Shown piece after piece: positions 33,808-41,295 of a stretch of 47,248 nucleotides of DNA. The position numbers were made by a program, and so were the translations under genes. The notes under the pieces are model-generated. The model searched no databases and had not been told where the DNA came from. It worked only from the letters and a program-made list of their open reading frames with translations. The stretch lies in assembly GCA_964507925.1 (NCBI GenBank), contig CAZDRB010000002.1, positions 1 to 47,248 on the forward strand. The letters run 5' to 3'. Numbering within the stretch: the first letter of the stretch is position 1; each line of letters begins with the position of its first letter. The DNA is from CAZDRB01 sp964507925. GTDB lineage: Bacteria > Patescibacteriota > Microgenomatia > UBA1400 > UBA12108.

Positions 33808-34730
33808 AGCTTCGACTCATTAATCACGTAGAGTGGTCGCTTCTTCGTTTCCAAAAAAATCTTGCCGATATACTCGCCAATAATCCCGAGGATCAAAAGC
33901 TGCAATCCTCCAATAAACAACACACTAATGATTACAGACGGCCAACCGGTAATCACGTTCCAGTCGGTAAACCAGGCAACGAGGGCATAAACTCCATAGA
34001 GCGCTGTAACTGCGGACATGGCGAACCCGAGGACAGTAGCGAACCTGAGCGGGACTACGCTAAACGAAGTTATCGCATCCACAGCCATCTTGAGCATCCG
34101 TGAGAATGAATACTTCGAGCTCCCCCACACTCGCTTGCCAGGACGATACGTAATCATTTTGGAAGGATACCCACTCCATGTCACAAGTCCCCTCAGAAAC
34201 AGAGTTGACTCAGGTAGTTGCTTGATAGTCTCGACCACCTCGCGGTCAAGTAAGCGAAAGTCCGCTGTCCCTTCTTCTATCTTTGTCTCGGACATTGAGT
34301 TAATTAGTCGGTAAAAAAAAGTTGAACTCGCGTTTTTAAAGAACGACAAATTGGGGTCAATTAGACGACGTGTATACACAATCTTGGCTCCTTGCTCCCA
34401 CGCGCTAATCATTTTCGGGATAAGCTCGGCCGGATGTTGTCCGTCGCTATCCATTGAGATGACCGCCTCGCCCCAAGCTACGTCCAGTCCTGCCTTGAGC
34501 GCGTATTGATGACCAAAGTTGCGGGTAAAAGAAATGTACTGTACCAGATCGTCTTTCTTAGCCATCTCTTTAACCATTTTAAGAGTGTCGTCTGTCGAGC
34601 CATCGTCGACAAACAGGTAGCTTACTTCGTAGTCTGGAGGGACATGCTGCTTAACATTTTTTAGCAGCGGGCGGATATTGCCAGCCTCATTGTATACAGG
34701 GAAAATAATCGTTAATTTGGTTTTTGCCAT
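33804..34730 (-). CDS. GtrB-like polyprenyl-phosphate sugar synthase (GT2)
   Basis: From the ATG at 34730 the protein has 308 residues: IIFPVYNEAGNI (8-19), FVDDGSTDDT (40-49), SFTRNFGHQYALKAG (67-81) and SMDSDGQHP (92-100), then two C-terminal spans (about 225-245 and 260-285). This is the GtrB/YfdH/ArnC-like arrangement: it loads a hexose onto polyprenyl phosphate and stays in the membrane. The start at 34763 would add eleven residues and is less likely because a TGC-GATAAT box sits 6 nt before the ATG at 34730. No GtrA-type flippase gene is nearby. Confidence 0.9.
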   Translation of the reverse strand: MAKTKLTIIFPVYNEAGNIRPLLKNVKQHVPPDYEVSYLFVDDGSTDDTLKMVKEMAKKDDLVQYISFTRNFGHQYALKAGLDVAWGEAVISMDSDGQHPAELIPKMISAWEQGAKIVYTRRLIDPNLSFFKNASSTFFYRLINSMSETKIEEGTADFRLLDREVVETIKQLPESTLFLRGLVTWSGYPSKMITYRPGKRVWGSSKYSFSRMLKMAVDAITSFSVVPLRFATVLGFAMSAVTALYGVYALVAWFTDWNVITGWPSVIISVLFIGGLQLLILGIIGEYIGKIFLETKKRPLYVINESKL

Positions 34731-34736
34731 AGGACA

Positions 34737-34745
34737 ATTATCGCA
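34737..34745 (-). promoter_or_regulatory. Extended -10 promoter for gtrB-like gene, leaderless
   Basis: On the minus strand TGC-GATAAT (34745 to 34737) is followed by 6 nt and the ATG at 34730. The extended -10 compensates for a poor -35 (TTGTCT at 34763-34758, 15-bp spacer). It shares a 60-bp gap with the divergent promoter for 34791, so the two would compete for or share polymerase. Confidence 0.6.
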
Positions 34746-34756
34746 TATCAGAAAAC

Positions 34757-34791
34757 TAGACAACTAGGCGCAATTTGTTACATTTAATTAA
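34757..34791 (+). promoter_or_regulatory. Promoter for 34791, leaderless
   Basis: TAGACA (34757-34762), 16 bp, then TACATT (34779-34784) with an upstream TG (34776-34777), then 6 nt and the ATG at 34791. This is the best complete -35/-10 pair among the leaderless candidates of the window. There is no Shine-Dalgarno. Confidence 0.6.
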
Positions 34792-35396
34792 TGGCAGAAA
34801 ACATTGATCTATCCGAGCGCGCGAGTGAAAGCAAAAAAACGGTCGGCCGCTCAGTTTCGGTAAACGGTGTTCACGCGATTGATTTAGACGTCAAAAAATC
34901 CGAGAACTTGAATGACCCGCTCCTTGATATCAACCTCAGGCTCAACAATCCCGTCGGTCGGCTCTGGTTGGCGCTCAAGAGGATCTGGAAATCACAAAAC
35001 ACTATCCTCAATTTTCGCTTTACCATCCCCCTCCTTGTTTTGCCGATCTTAATTTATGTTCTTTGGTTACTTTGGCAGGGGAGAGGTGCCTCGATTCCCA
35101 TGTCCAAGCTAGGTGTCATTCACGAAGTAAAAATAGATAATACTCCAACCGATATCTTGGTTCTCCCCACGGCTGATGTTTATGTGCTCTCATATTCTGG
35201 GAGCTTTGACTACAACACACGCCTCAAGGACAAGCCAGTGATCGCGGTCGGCCTATACCGCGCGAGCGCCAATACTTTGCGGGTCGATAGCCTGATCCCC
35301 TACGATGAGCTTGATCTACCCAAAACTCCCGTAAGTAGCTCTCAATCTAGGTCGGTCTGGGACACAATTTGGGATTTTATTACCCAGTTCCGCTGA
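34791..35396 (+). CDS. Single-span membrane protein, unknown
   Basis: I do not recognise a family. The 201-residue protein has a polar N-terminus of about 75 residues, one span (about 77-95) and an extracytoplasmic or cytoplasmic domain of about 100 residues. The latter begins SIPMSKLGVIHEVKID and contains several short beta-type stretches (ILVLPTADVYVLSYSG). The N-terminal part is charged and low in hydrophobics, perhaps a flexible cytoplasmic tail. It has its own leaderless promoter, divergent from the gtrB-like gene. A link to glycan export is suggested only by place. Confidence 0.6.
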   Translation: MAENIDLSERASESKKTVGRSVSVNGVHAIDLDVKKSENLNDPLLDINLRLNNPVGRLWLALKRIWKSQNTILNFRFTIPLLVLPILIYVLWLLWQGRGASIPMSKLGVIHEVKIDNTPTDILVLPTADVYVLSYSGSFDYNTRLKDKPVIAVGLYRASANTLRVDSLIPYDELDLPKTPVSSSQSRSVWDTIWDFITQFR

Positions 35397-35401
35397 CCAT
35401 C

Positions 35402-35417
35402 TGCTATCATGTCATCA
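35402..35417 (+). promoter_or_regulatory. Extended -10 promoter for DUF5674 gene, leaderless
   Basis: TGC-TATCAT (35402-35410) is followed by 6 nt and the ATG at 35417. It fits the 20-nt gap after the previous gene. No clear -35 is seen. The arrangement is the same as at 34745-34730 on the other strand. Confidence 0.6.
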
Positions 35418-35755
35418 TGATTATCACCCAGTCAACGCCGTTCACCATTGAGCAGATCGAAGTTCTCAAAGAACAATTCGACGTGTATATCAAAACTGTA
35501 ATTGACATCGAAAAAAAGGTCTGTACTGCAGGAATGGATCGACACTTTGAAGGGGAACAGATCCTCCTTAAAGAGGGTAGTAAGCAAGCAAATATTTGGG
35601 GTGGAGGAATTGACGTCGAAACAAAAGAAATAGACTACAACTCCTTCATCAATATCCGCCCCAATGATAACAACACAAAAAACGAAATCCAGAGTGAAAC
35701 TATCAAAGAACAATATAGGCAAATTACTGAGTATTTTTTTAGAGCAATTTTATGA
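35417..35755 (+). CDS. DUF5674 family protein
   Basis: From the ATG at 35417 the protein has 112 residues. VIDIEKKV (33-40), LLKEGSKQANIWGGGI (about 54-69) and FINIRP (about 80-85) match the DUF5674 pattern (acidic helix, GSKQxxxWG core, INIRP strand), a small family frequent in CPR genomes. The function is unknown. The start follows a TGC-TATCAT extended -10 with a 6-nt spacing; an upstream start at 35369 would lie inside the preceding gene. The stop overlaps the next ATG by 4 nt. Confidence 0.8.
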   Translation: MIITQSTPFTIEQIEVLKEQFDVYIKTVIDIEKKVCTAGMDRHFEGEQILLKEGSKQANIWGGGIDVETKEIDYNSFINIRPNDNNTKNEIQSETIKEQYRQITEYFFRAIL

Positions 35756-36030
35756 ACGACACGCGACTACTAATCGGTTCGCTCTCAAACGACTTATTCA
35801 GGGTCGCATCCCTGGCTCAACGCGGATCAGATGCCGGAGCAATCCGGTTTTTGACAGAAGCCAAGCGTTGGTCGCGTCCCCTAGAAAAGATGAGTGTCTC
35901 CAAATATATTGTAGGCATTGCCAAAGAAATCTCGGCAAAAGAACCTGATTCAATCTCGCAGGCAGAAGCAGAAAAATACCTTATGTACGGAGTTTTGCTC
36001 CAAAACTACGCTCTGCATCAATTCCCTTGA
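35752..36030 (+). CDS. Small helical protein, unknown
   Basis: I do not recognise the family. The 92-residue protein is predicted mostly helical, without a membrane span or metal-binding cluster. It has two basic segments (KRWSRPLEKM near 38-47 and the start of a helix near 20). It is translationally coupled to the DUF5674 gene by an ATGA overlap, so the two probably act together. A role in transcript or protein control is possible but unsupported. Confidence 0.65.
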   Translation: MNDTRLLIGSLSNDLFRVASLAQRGSDAGAIRFLTEAKRWSRPLEKMSVSKYIVGIAKEISAKEPDSISQAEAEKYLMYGVLLQNYALHQFP

Positions 36031-36041
36031 GTGTGAGACAA

Positions 36042-36052
36042 TATAGTAGTCA
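36042..36052 (+). promoter_or_regulatory. -10-like box just before flippase gene
   Basis: TATAGT (36042-36047) lies 4 nt before the ATG at 36052; GACAAT (36037-36042) is an alternative 9 nt before it. Either would give an almost leaderless start in the 21-nt gap. The downstream bases TAGTAGTCATG are identical to those before the ATG at 17888. Weaker than the other cases because the spacing is off. Confidence 0.4.
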
Positions 36053-37320
36053 TGCATAAATTACGTGGTTCGTCCTCGCTCGCCTCGATCTTTGTCCTAG
36101 GTGGTGGCAATGTCATAGGCACGATCATCTCAGCCCTCGCCCTCATTCTCTTCTCCCGCTTTATGGGACCAGTTGAGTTTGGTTTGTTCTCAGCCGCTTT
36201 TGCGGCGATGCAGATAGTTGTCAGGATCTCTGATCTTGGTACGAACATGGCAACCGAGCGCCAAGTTGCTCGTGTTCACGCACAAAACCCAGAGCTGTCT
36301 GATCGATTACTTCGCTCAGCCCTATACTTTAAAGGCATTGCTTTTTTGATCTTGCTTAGCCTAGGCTGGGTGCTCGCCCCGTGGCTCGCAGGCAAGCTTA
36401 ATATCCCGAGCGTCGCTCTAGTTAGAAGCGCCTTTCTCCTGTCTGCCGGGACGATATTCTTTGAGTTCTCGACCTTAGTTTTTCAGTCAACGGCCCGCTT
36501 TGCCCTGGTAGCGCGGATCACGATAGCTCAAGCTATCGGCAAGCTATTATTTGGCGCAATATTTATCTGGCAAGGCCTGCTCCAGTCCACTCAAGCCCTT
36601 TTGATTTATGGCCTCTTGCCGGGCATTGGAGCACTCCTTGGCTGGAAAAGAAATACCTTGTCATCTCTCAAGCTACCAAAAACATGGGCACTTGACCTCA
36701 AAACAATCCTCTCGGTCGCCAAGTGGACGGGCATTGCCGCACTCGCCGCAACCGCCGCGGACAACATCGATACCTTGCTCGTCCAGTCATTTATGAGTAG
36801 CTACGACACGGGGATCTGGTCGGGAGCTGTCAGGATTGCGACTTTTGCGGGAGTGATTGGTTGGTCTGTGGGCTCGGTTCTGAACGTGCGGGTCGCGAGG
36901 TATCATGATCGCGCTCACCTCAACGAATACCTCAAAAAATCCTGGAAAATCTCGCTAGCCATTCTTTTTGGTCTTGTTCTGACAATCCCACTTGCCAGGT
37001 TCGCAATCGAACTCACAATTGGCTCAGCTTATCTAGAGGGTACCACCTCCCTTCAGGTTCTTATTCTTGCTGCGGGATTGTCAGGAGCAGCTGCACCCTA
37101 TGTCGCCCTGTTCTACCTTTTTGACAAACCAGAATACTACGCAATCACTGGGATTATGCAGACTTTAATCTTAGTAGCTGGTGATCTGATTTTTATTCCG
37201 ACTCACGGACTGATTGGCGCAGCCTGGGTCCGTGTCATCGTCCGCTTGACAGTTCTTGTCTTTACTCTCATCTATGCAAGGAGAGCGTATGCGTGGCATT
37301 ACCGCCAACATGGTCGTTAA
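36052..37320 (+). CDS. Wzx-like polysaccharide flippase
   Basis: The 422-residue membrane protein has about twelve spans and the N-terminal pattern of oligosaccharide flippases: a start rich in S/G/N, then ALILFSRFMGPVEFGLFSAA (about 26-45), where the GPxEFG turn is typical of Wzx/RfbX-type MOP transporters, and DLGTNMATERQVAR (about 62-75). It would flip polyprenyl-linked oligosaccharides outward. Together with the O-antigen ligase/polymerase-like gene at 45480 it forms a Wzx/Wzy-type route beside the Wzm/Wzt exporter. It overlaps the next gene by 32 nt. Confidence 0.88.
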   Translation: MHKLRGSSSLASIFVLGGGNVIGTIISALALILFSRFMGPVEFGLFSAAFAAMQIVVRISDLGTNMATERQVARVHAQNPELSDRLLRSALYFKGIAFLILLSLGWVLAPWLAGKLNIPSVALVRSAFLLSAGTIFFEFSTLVFQSTARFALVARITIAQAIGKLLFGAIFIWQGLLQSTQALLIYGLLPGIGALLGWKRNTLSSLKLPKTWALDLKTILSVAKWTGIAALAATAADNIDTLLVQSFMSSYDTGIWSGAVRIATFAGVIGWSVGSVLNVRVARYHDRAHLNEYLKKSWKISLAILFGLVLTIPLARFAIELTIGSAYLEGTTSLQVLILAAGLSGAAAPYVALFYLFDKPEYYAITGIMQTLILVAGDLIFIPTHGLIGAAWVRVIVRLTVLVFTLIYARRAYAWHYRQHGR

Positions 37321-38092
37321 AAACGAGGATATCTGGATCTGGTTTGCACTCAACTCCATTCTCCCGTACGTCGACCAAGTACTCGTGACCGACACCGGCT
37401 CCTCGGATCAAACGGTCAAGATAATCCAATCTATTCGCTCCCCAAAAATCGTGTTTACAGAGACTCCTGCAAACTCCGCGTCTCAGGTCACGGACATCAG
37501 ACAAGCTCAGCTAGAACAAACCAAAACTCCGTGGGCATGGATCGTCGACGGCGACGAAATTTATCCCAATTCAACTGCCAAGGAGTGTATTGATGCGACG
37601 CGAGTTGATAAATATGAGGGCATCCTAGTCAGGCGGTACGACCTCTTAGGTGATATCTATCATCGCCAAATAGAAACAGTAGGTGAGTACAATCTTTTTG
37701 GGCAAAAGGGACATCTCTTAGTGAGGCTCATCAACAAAGACAAAATCCCAGGCCTCAAGTATCAAGGTGATTATCCAAACGAAGGATTTTTTGATCAAGA
37801 AGGTCGATCAATTCTGGATCATCAAAAAGACAAATGGTACACAACTACAAACTATCTCTATCACACCATGTACCTCAAAAGGTCGAGCTTGGGGACAGCT
37901 CTCCCCATGTTCAACCGCAATAAATACAAAATCGAAAAAGGGATCATGGTAGAAGACCAAGTCCCAGAAGTTTTTTATGAAAACTATCCCGACGATTTAC
38001 CTAACCCACTCGCAAAGCGCGGAGTACTCTACGAAGCACTCGCGTCAGTTGTATCCCCGATCAAAAAGCTCAAGCGGAAATTAGTTGTATGA
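37289..38092 (+). CDS. GT2 family glycosyltransferase
   Basis: I use the ATG at 37289, preceded at 5 nt by AAGGAG (37278-37283), giving 267 residues. It has GITANMVVKNED (3-14), VTDTGSSDQT (33-42) and WIVDGDEIYP (84-93), the KNE-type GT2 signature seen in SunS/WaaE-like enzymes. The later YHTMYLKRSS segment (about 191-200) is compatible with a catalytic region. An upstream in-frame start at 37256 lacks a ribosome site. It sits at the 3' end of the flippase gene and 4 nt overlaps the GT4 gene. Confidence 0.88.
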   Translation: MRGITANMVVKNEDIWIWFALNSILPYVDQVLVTDTGSSDQTVKIIQSIRSPKIVFTETPANSASQVTDIRQAQLEQTKTPWAWIVDGDEIYPNSTAKECIDATRVDKYEGILVRRYDLLGDIYHRQIETVGEYNLFGQKGHLLVRLINKDKIPGLKYQGDYPNEGFFDQEGRSILDHQKDKWYTTTNYLYHTMYLKRSSLGTALPMFNRNKYKIEKGIMVEDQVPEVFYENYPDDLPNPLAKRGVLYEALASVVSPIKKLKRKLVV

Positions 38093-39150
38093 AGATAGCT
38101 TTCCTTCATCTCACCATGGGAATAGTAAAGAGAGGGAGCGAGGTCGTGGTCCACGAGATCGCAACAGCTCTCGCCAAAAATCACGAGGTCTTAGTGATTC
38201 AGTCAGGAAAAAAGTCAAAGTCAACCTATCAAGTCAAGCGTGCCTACCCGCTCGAGCGTGCACCGGCAACTAGTCCTAACAATCTTTTTTCCAAAGTACT
38301 CTTTCGTCTAGGTCTTGACGAGCAGTCAAGGGCCGTAAAAAAATTTACGGCGTCCGCACTGCCTGAACTTAAAAACTTCAATCCCGACGTCGTGATCGCG
38401 GTCAACGGCGCGCCTCAGCTCAAGGTGCTTCGTCGCCTCTCGTTTCGTCCCAAGGTCGTGACTTTTGGTCACGCTGGTATCGGCCACCACGACCAAAAGA
38501 CTCTGGCTCAAAATCCCGACCTCTTTATCGCCCTCTCCCAAGCGGCACGTGCATGGGCAGAAAGCTTAGCCTCACGCACAACCAAAGTAATCTATATTCC
38601 AAATCCAGTGCTCAAGCCAAAATCAACAAGTAAAATTAAACTCACGCTCTCAAAACCAATCGTGCTCACTGTCTCCGCGCTCTCCAAATACAAAAATATT
38701 CCGAGTATCATCGAGGCGGTTAAAGAACTACCCGTAAGCTACCATCTCATCGGGAGTGGGGAGGAAGAAGCGAGGGTTCTAAAAGAACTGAATGAGTATC
38801 CGGGCGAGTTTTCTTGGGTCAGAGAGGTTGATCATCAAGAGATCTATTCCTACTACAGTGAGGCTAGTGTTTTTTGCTTTGTCCCAGATAAGCAAGAAGC
38901 CTTTGGTCGGGTATACCTCGAGGCTATGCTTGCAGGTCTACCTATCGTCGCCTCAGATGACCCAATCCGCCGCGAGATTATCGGTCCCCGAGGGATATAT
39001 GTTGATCCGCATGACCCGCCTGCTATTCGGGACGGGATCAAGAGAGCACTTGAGCTGGGAAAGGTAAGCTATACTAAGGAGCTGAAAAAATATGAGCTCA
39101 GAGCTATCATCAAAAAACTCGAAAAGGAGTTTCATGACCTCACCTCCTAA
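38089..39150 (+). CDS. GT4 family glycosyltransferase
   Basis: This 353-residue GT-B enzyme begins KIAFLHLTMGIVKRGSEVVV (2-21), where KRGSE replaces the usual GGxE loop. VTVSALSKYKNI marks the second domain, and EAFGRVYLEAMLAGLPIVA (about 270-288) is the EX7E region. It would work in the cytoplasm with a nucleotide-sugar donor. It is GC-rich backbone type. The stop lies within the start region of the next GT2 gene (17-nt overlap). Confidence 0.88.
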   Translation: MKIAFLHLTMGIVKRGSEVVVHEIATALAKNHEVLVIQSGKKSKSTYQVKRAYPLERAPATSPNNLFSKVLFRLGLDEQSRAVKKFTASALPELKNFNPDVVIAVNGAPQLKVLRRLSFRPKVVTFGHAGIGHHDQKTLAQNPDLFIALSQAARAWAESLASRTTKVIYIPNPVLKPKSTSKIKLTLSKPIVLTVSALSKYKNIPSIIEAVKELPVSYHLIGSGEEEARVLKELNEYPGEFSWVREVDHQEIYSYYSEASVFCFVPDKQEAFGRVYLEAMLAGLPIVASDDPIRREIIGPRGIYVDPHDPPAIRDGIKRALELGKVSYTKELKKYELRAIIKKLEKEFHDLTS

Positions 39151-39973
39151 GCCTACTGCCTCAGCCATTCTCGCCGTTTACAACGCCGAGAAAACGATCA
39201 GAGCCTGTATCGATTCTCTGCTTATTCAGACTGTTTCAATTGAGATTATCGTGATTGATGACGGTTCAACCGATAGAACACTTTCTATAATTAAAGAGTA
39301 CTCGGACGTTAAACTTTTAACTCAAGCTCACAAAGGACCTGCACTTGCCCGTAACCTAGGGGGGAGGTCTGCGTGTAGCGAGATTCTCCTCTTTGTCGAC
39401 GCCGACATGGTTTTTGATCCAAACTATGCTCAAGACCTAGTTGAACCAATCATTACTGGGAAAGTGGTAGGTACTTACACGACCGAAGAAAGAGTCGCTA
39501 ACTGGGAAAATATCTGGGCTAGGTGCTGGAACATACAGGAGGGGTGGGAGGACAGAAAACGTTTCCCCAAAAATCCCCCCAAGTATGGCACCGACTTTCG
39601 CGCAATTCTCAAATCTGAGTTTGACCGGGTAGGGGAGTTTGATAACATCGGCTACACCGACACTTGGAGCTTATTTGCCAAACTCGGGGTTCGGCCGCTC
39701 AGAACAAGAGCAGTCTGCTACCACGCCAATCCAGCGACCTTGTCCGCCGTCTACGTTCAGGCTCGCTGGCTCGCCAAGCGCCCATACAAGCTGGGAATGA
39801 TCGGGACTCTCTACGCACTCGCTCGCACCTCGCTCCCGGTCTCGCTCATCGTTGCCCCAGTCAAGGCAGTTCTCAACCTCGAGCCTCGCTATATCGTCTT
39901 CAAGCTAGTCTATGACCTCGGTCGTTTTGTCGGCATCATCGAGAAACTCCTAACCGGGAAAACATCCAAATGA
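39134..39973 (+). CDS. GT2 family glycosyltransferase
   Basis: The start is the ATG at 39134, 4 nt after AAGGAG (39124-39129), giving 279 residues; the in-frame ATG at 39092 lies further inside the upstream gene. Motifs are AILAVYNAEKTI (11-22), VIDDGSTDRT (40-49), GPALARNLG (68-76) and LFVDADMVF (86-94). This is a standard inverting GT2. The C-terminus (about 225-279) holds a hydrophobic segment that may contact the membrane. It overlaps the PMT_2 gene by an ATGA. Confidence 0.88.
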   Translation: MTSPPKPTASAILAVYNAEKTIRACIDSLLIQTVSIEIIVIDDGSTDRTLSIIKEYSDVKLLTQAHKGPALARNLGGRSACSEILLFVDADMVFDPNYAQDLVEPIITGKVVGTYTTEERVANWENIWARCWNIQEGWEDRKRFPKNPPKYGTDFRAILKSEFDRVGEFDNIGYTDTWSLFAKLGVRPLRTRAVCYHANPATLSAVYVQARWLAKRPYKLGMIGTLYALARTSLPVSLIVAPVKAVLNLEPRYIVFKLVYDLGRFVGIIEKLLTGKTSK

Positions 39974-41295
39974 AACTAATTTTACTGATTGCAGTTATCC
40001 TACGGCTAATTTTCCTTAACCAGTCGCTCTGGCTCGACGAAGCAATTCAGGCTCTCGCCCTGATGGGCAAGATGGGACCACTCCTAACCTACGCACTCGC
40101 CGATTTTCAGCCTCCCCTCTACCACTTGATCCTATCAGTCTGGACATCTATTGCAGGTTACAGCGAGCTCGCCCTCCGTCTGCCGTCACTCGCTGCGGGT
40201 GTGGGAACCGTTTACCTGACCGCAATGATCGCAAAGAAGTATGGAGGTCAAAAACTCATGTATCTGGCGGGACTACTTGCCGCAACCAACCCTCTCCTGA
40301 TCTATTACTCTCAAGAAGGGCGGACCTACGGTCTCACCGCCTTCCTAGTCACCGCGAGCTTCTATTACTTTCTGCAATTGTTAACCAAAAACAATACAAA
40401 ATACTTTATACTCTATACCCTATACACAACTCTTTTCCTCTGGACTAGCTATCTCTCCTGGTTTGTCCTCCTGGCACAAGGGATCTACGCCCTATATCAC
40501 AAACGCTACGACCTCCTTAGGCTCCAGGCCCTGTCTGTGATCACGCTTGTTCTATGGCTACCATCATTCCTCTCCTCGCTCTCAATTGGATCCTCGACCC
40601 TCGTGACGAGTCGTGAGTGGGGCAGGGTAGTCGGAGGAATAGACTGGAAATCGCTCCCCTTGACCTGGGTCAAGTTTGTGATTGGCAGAATCAGCTTTGA
40701 AAATAATTATCTCTACGCGGGGATTGTCGGCCTGATTGGTAGCTTGCACCTCCTCACGCTTTCTCGTCTCAAGCCTAGGAAATACCCACTTCTCTTGACT
40801 TGGCTGATTGTCCCGGTGGGGCTCGGCGTAGTGACCGCGATCTTCCTCCCGGTTTACCAGTACTTTAGAGTACTATTTGTCCTGCCGGCATACCTCCTCA
40901 TCCTCGCGCTCGCCCTCTCTCGGTTCAAGTCGGGTTATCTCGCCGGCTCACTTATTCTGCTCCAGGTAGCAGCACTCGCCTACTTTTGGCTAACTCCTAG
41001 TCTGCACCGCGAAAACTGGCGTGCCCTGACCTCCGAGATTCCTCGTGATGCAACCCTCGCCATGCCTTCTCGTGCCCAGTCCGCGCCTCTCACCTACTAT
41101 GGTTATGAGAGATCCATCCTCGAGCCAAGACTGGATCAGTTAAGTGGAGACATTATCTACTACATCCGCTACGTGGAGGATCTTTTTGACCAGGAGCGCC
41201 TTGGCGAGGCAAACTTCGCTCGTTCTGGCTATACTATAACTAGAGAGAAGGTATATTCGGGCATACAGGTAGATATTTATGAAAATCGCAATTGA
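39970..41295 (+). CDS. GT-C membrane glycosyltransferase, PMT_2/GT39-like
   Basis: The 441-residue protein has one N-terminal span followed at once by SLWLDEA (19-25; D23, E24), then ADFQPPLYH (44-52), YYSQEGRTYGL (about 116-126) and ten further spans. These motifs identify the PMT_2/GT39 group, which uses polyprenyl-phosphate-sugars outside the membrane. A short soluble domain closes the protein. A short AT-rich patch (40381-40430, 26% GC) codes for one membrane segment. It overlaps both neighbours and lies in the flippase-led transcription unit. Confidence 0.9.
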   Translation: MKLILLIAVILRLIFLNQSLWLDEAIQALALMGKMGPLLTYALADFQPPLYHLILSVWTSIAGYSELALRLPSLAAGVGTVYLTAMIAKKYGGQKLMYLAGLLAATNPLLIYYSQEGRTYGLTAFLVTASFYYFLQLLTKNNTKYFILYTLYTTLFLWTSYLSWFVLLAQGIYALYHKRYDLLRLQALSVITLVLWLPSFLSSLSIGSSTLVTSREWGRVVGGIDWKSLPLTWVKFVIGRISFENNYLYAGIVGLIGSLHLLTLSRLKPRKYPLLLTWLIVPVGLGVVTAIFLPVYQYFRVLFVLPAYLLILALALSRFKSGYLAGSLILLQVAALAYFWLTPSLHRENWRALTSEIPRDATLAMPSRAQSAPLTYYGYERSILEPRLDQLSGDIIYYIRYVEDLFDQERLGEANFARSGYTITREKVYSGIQVDIYENRN

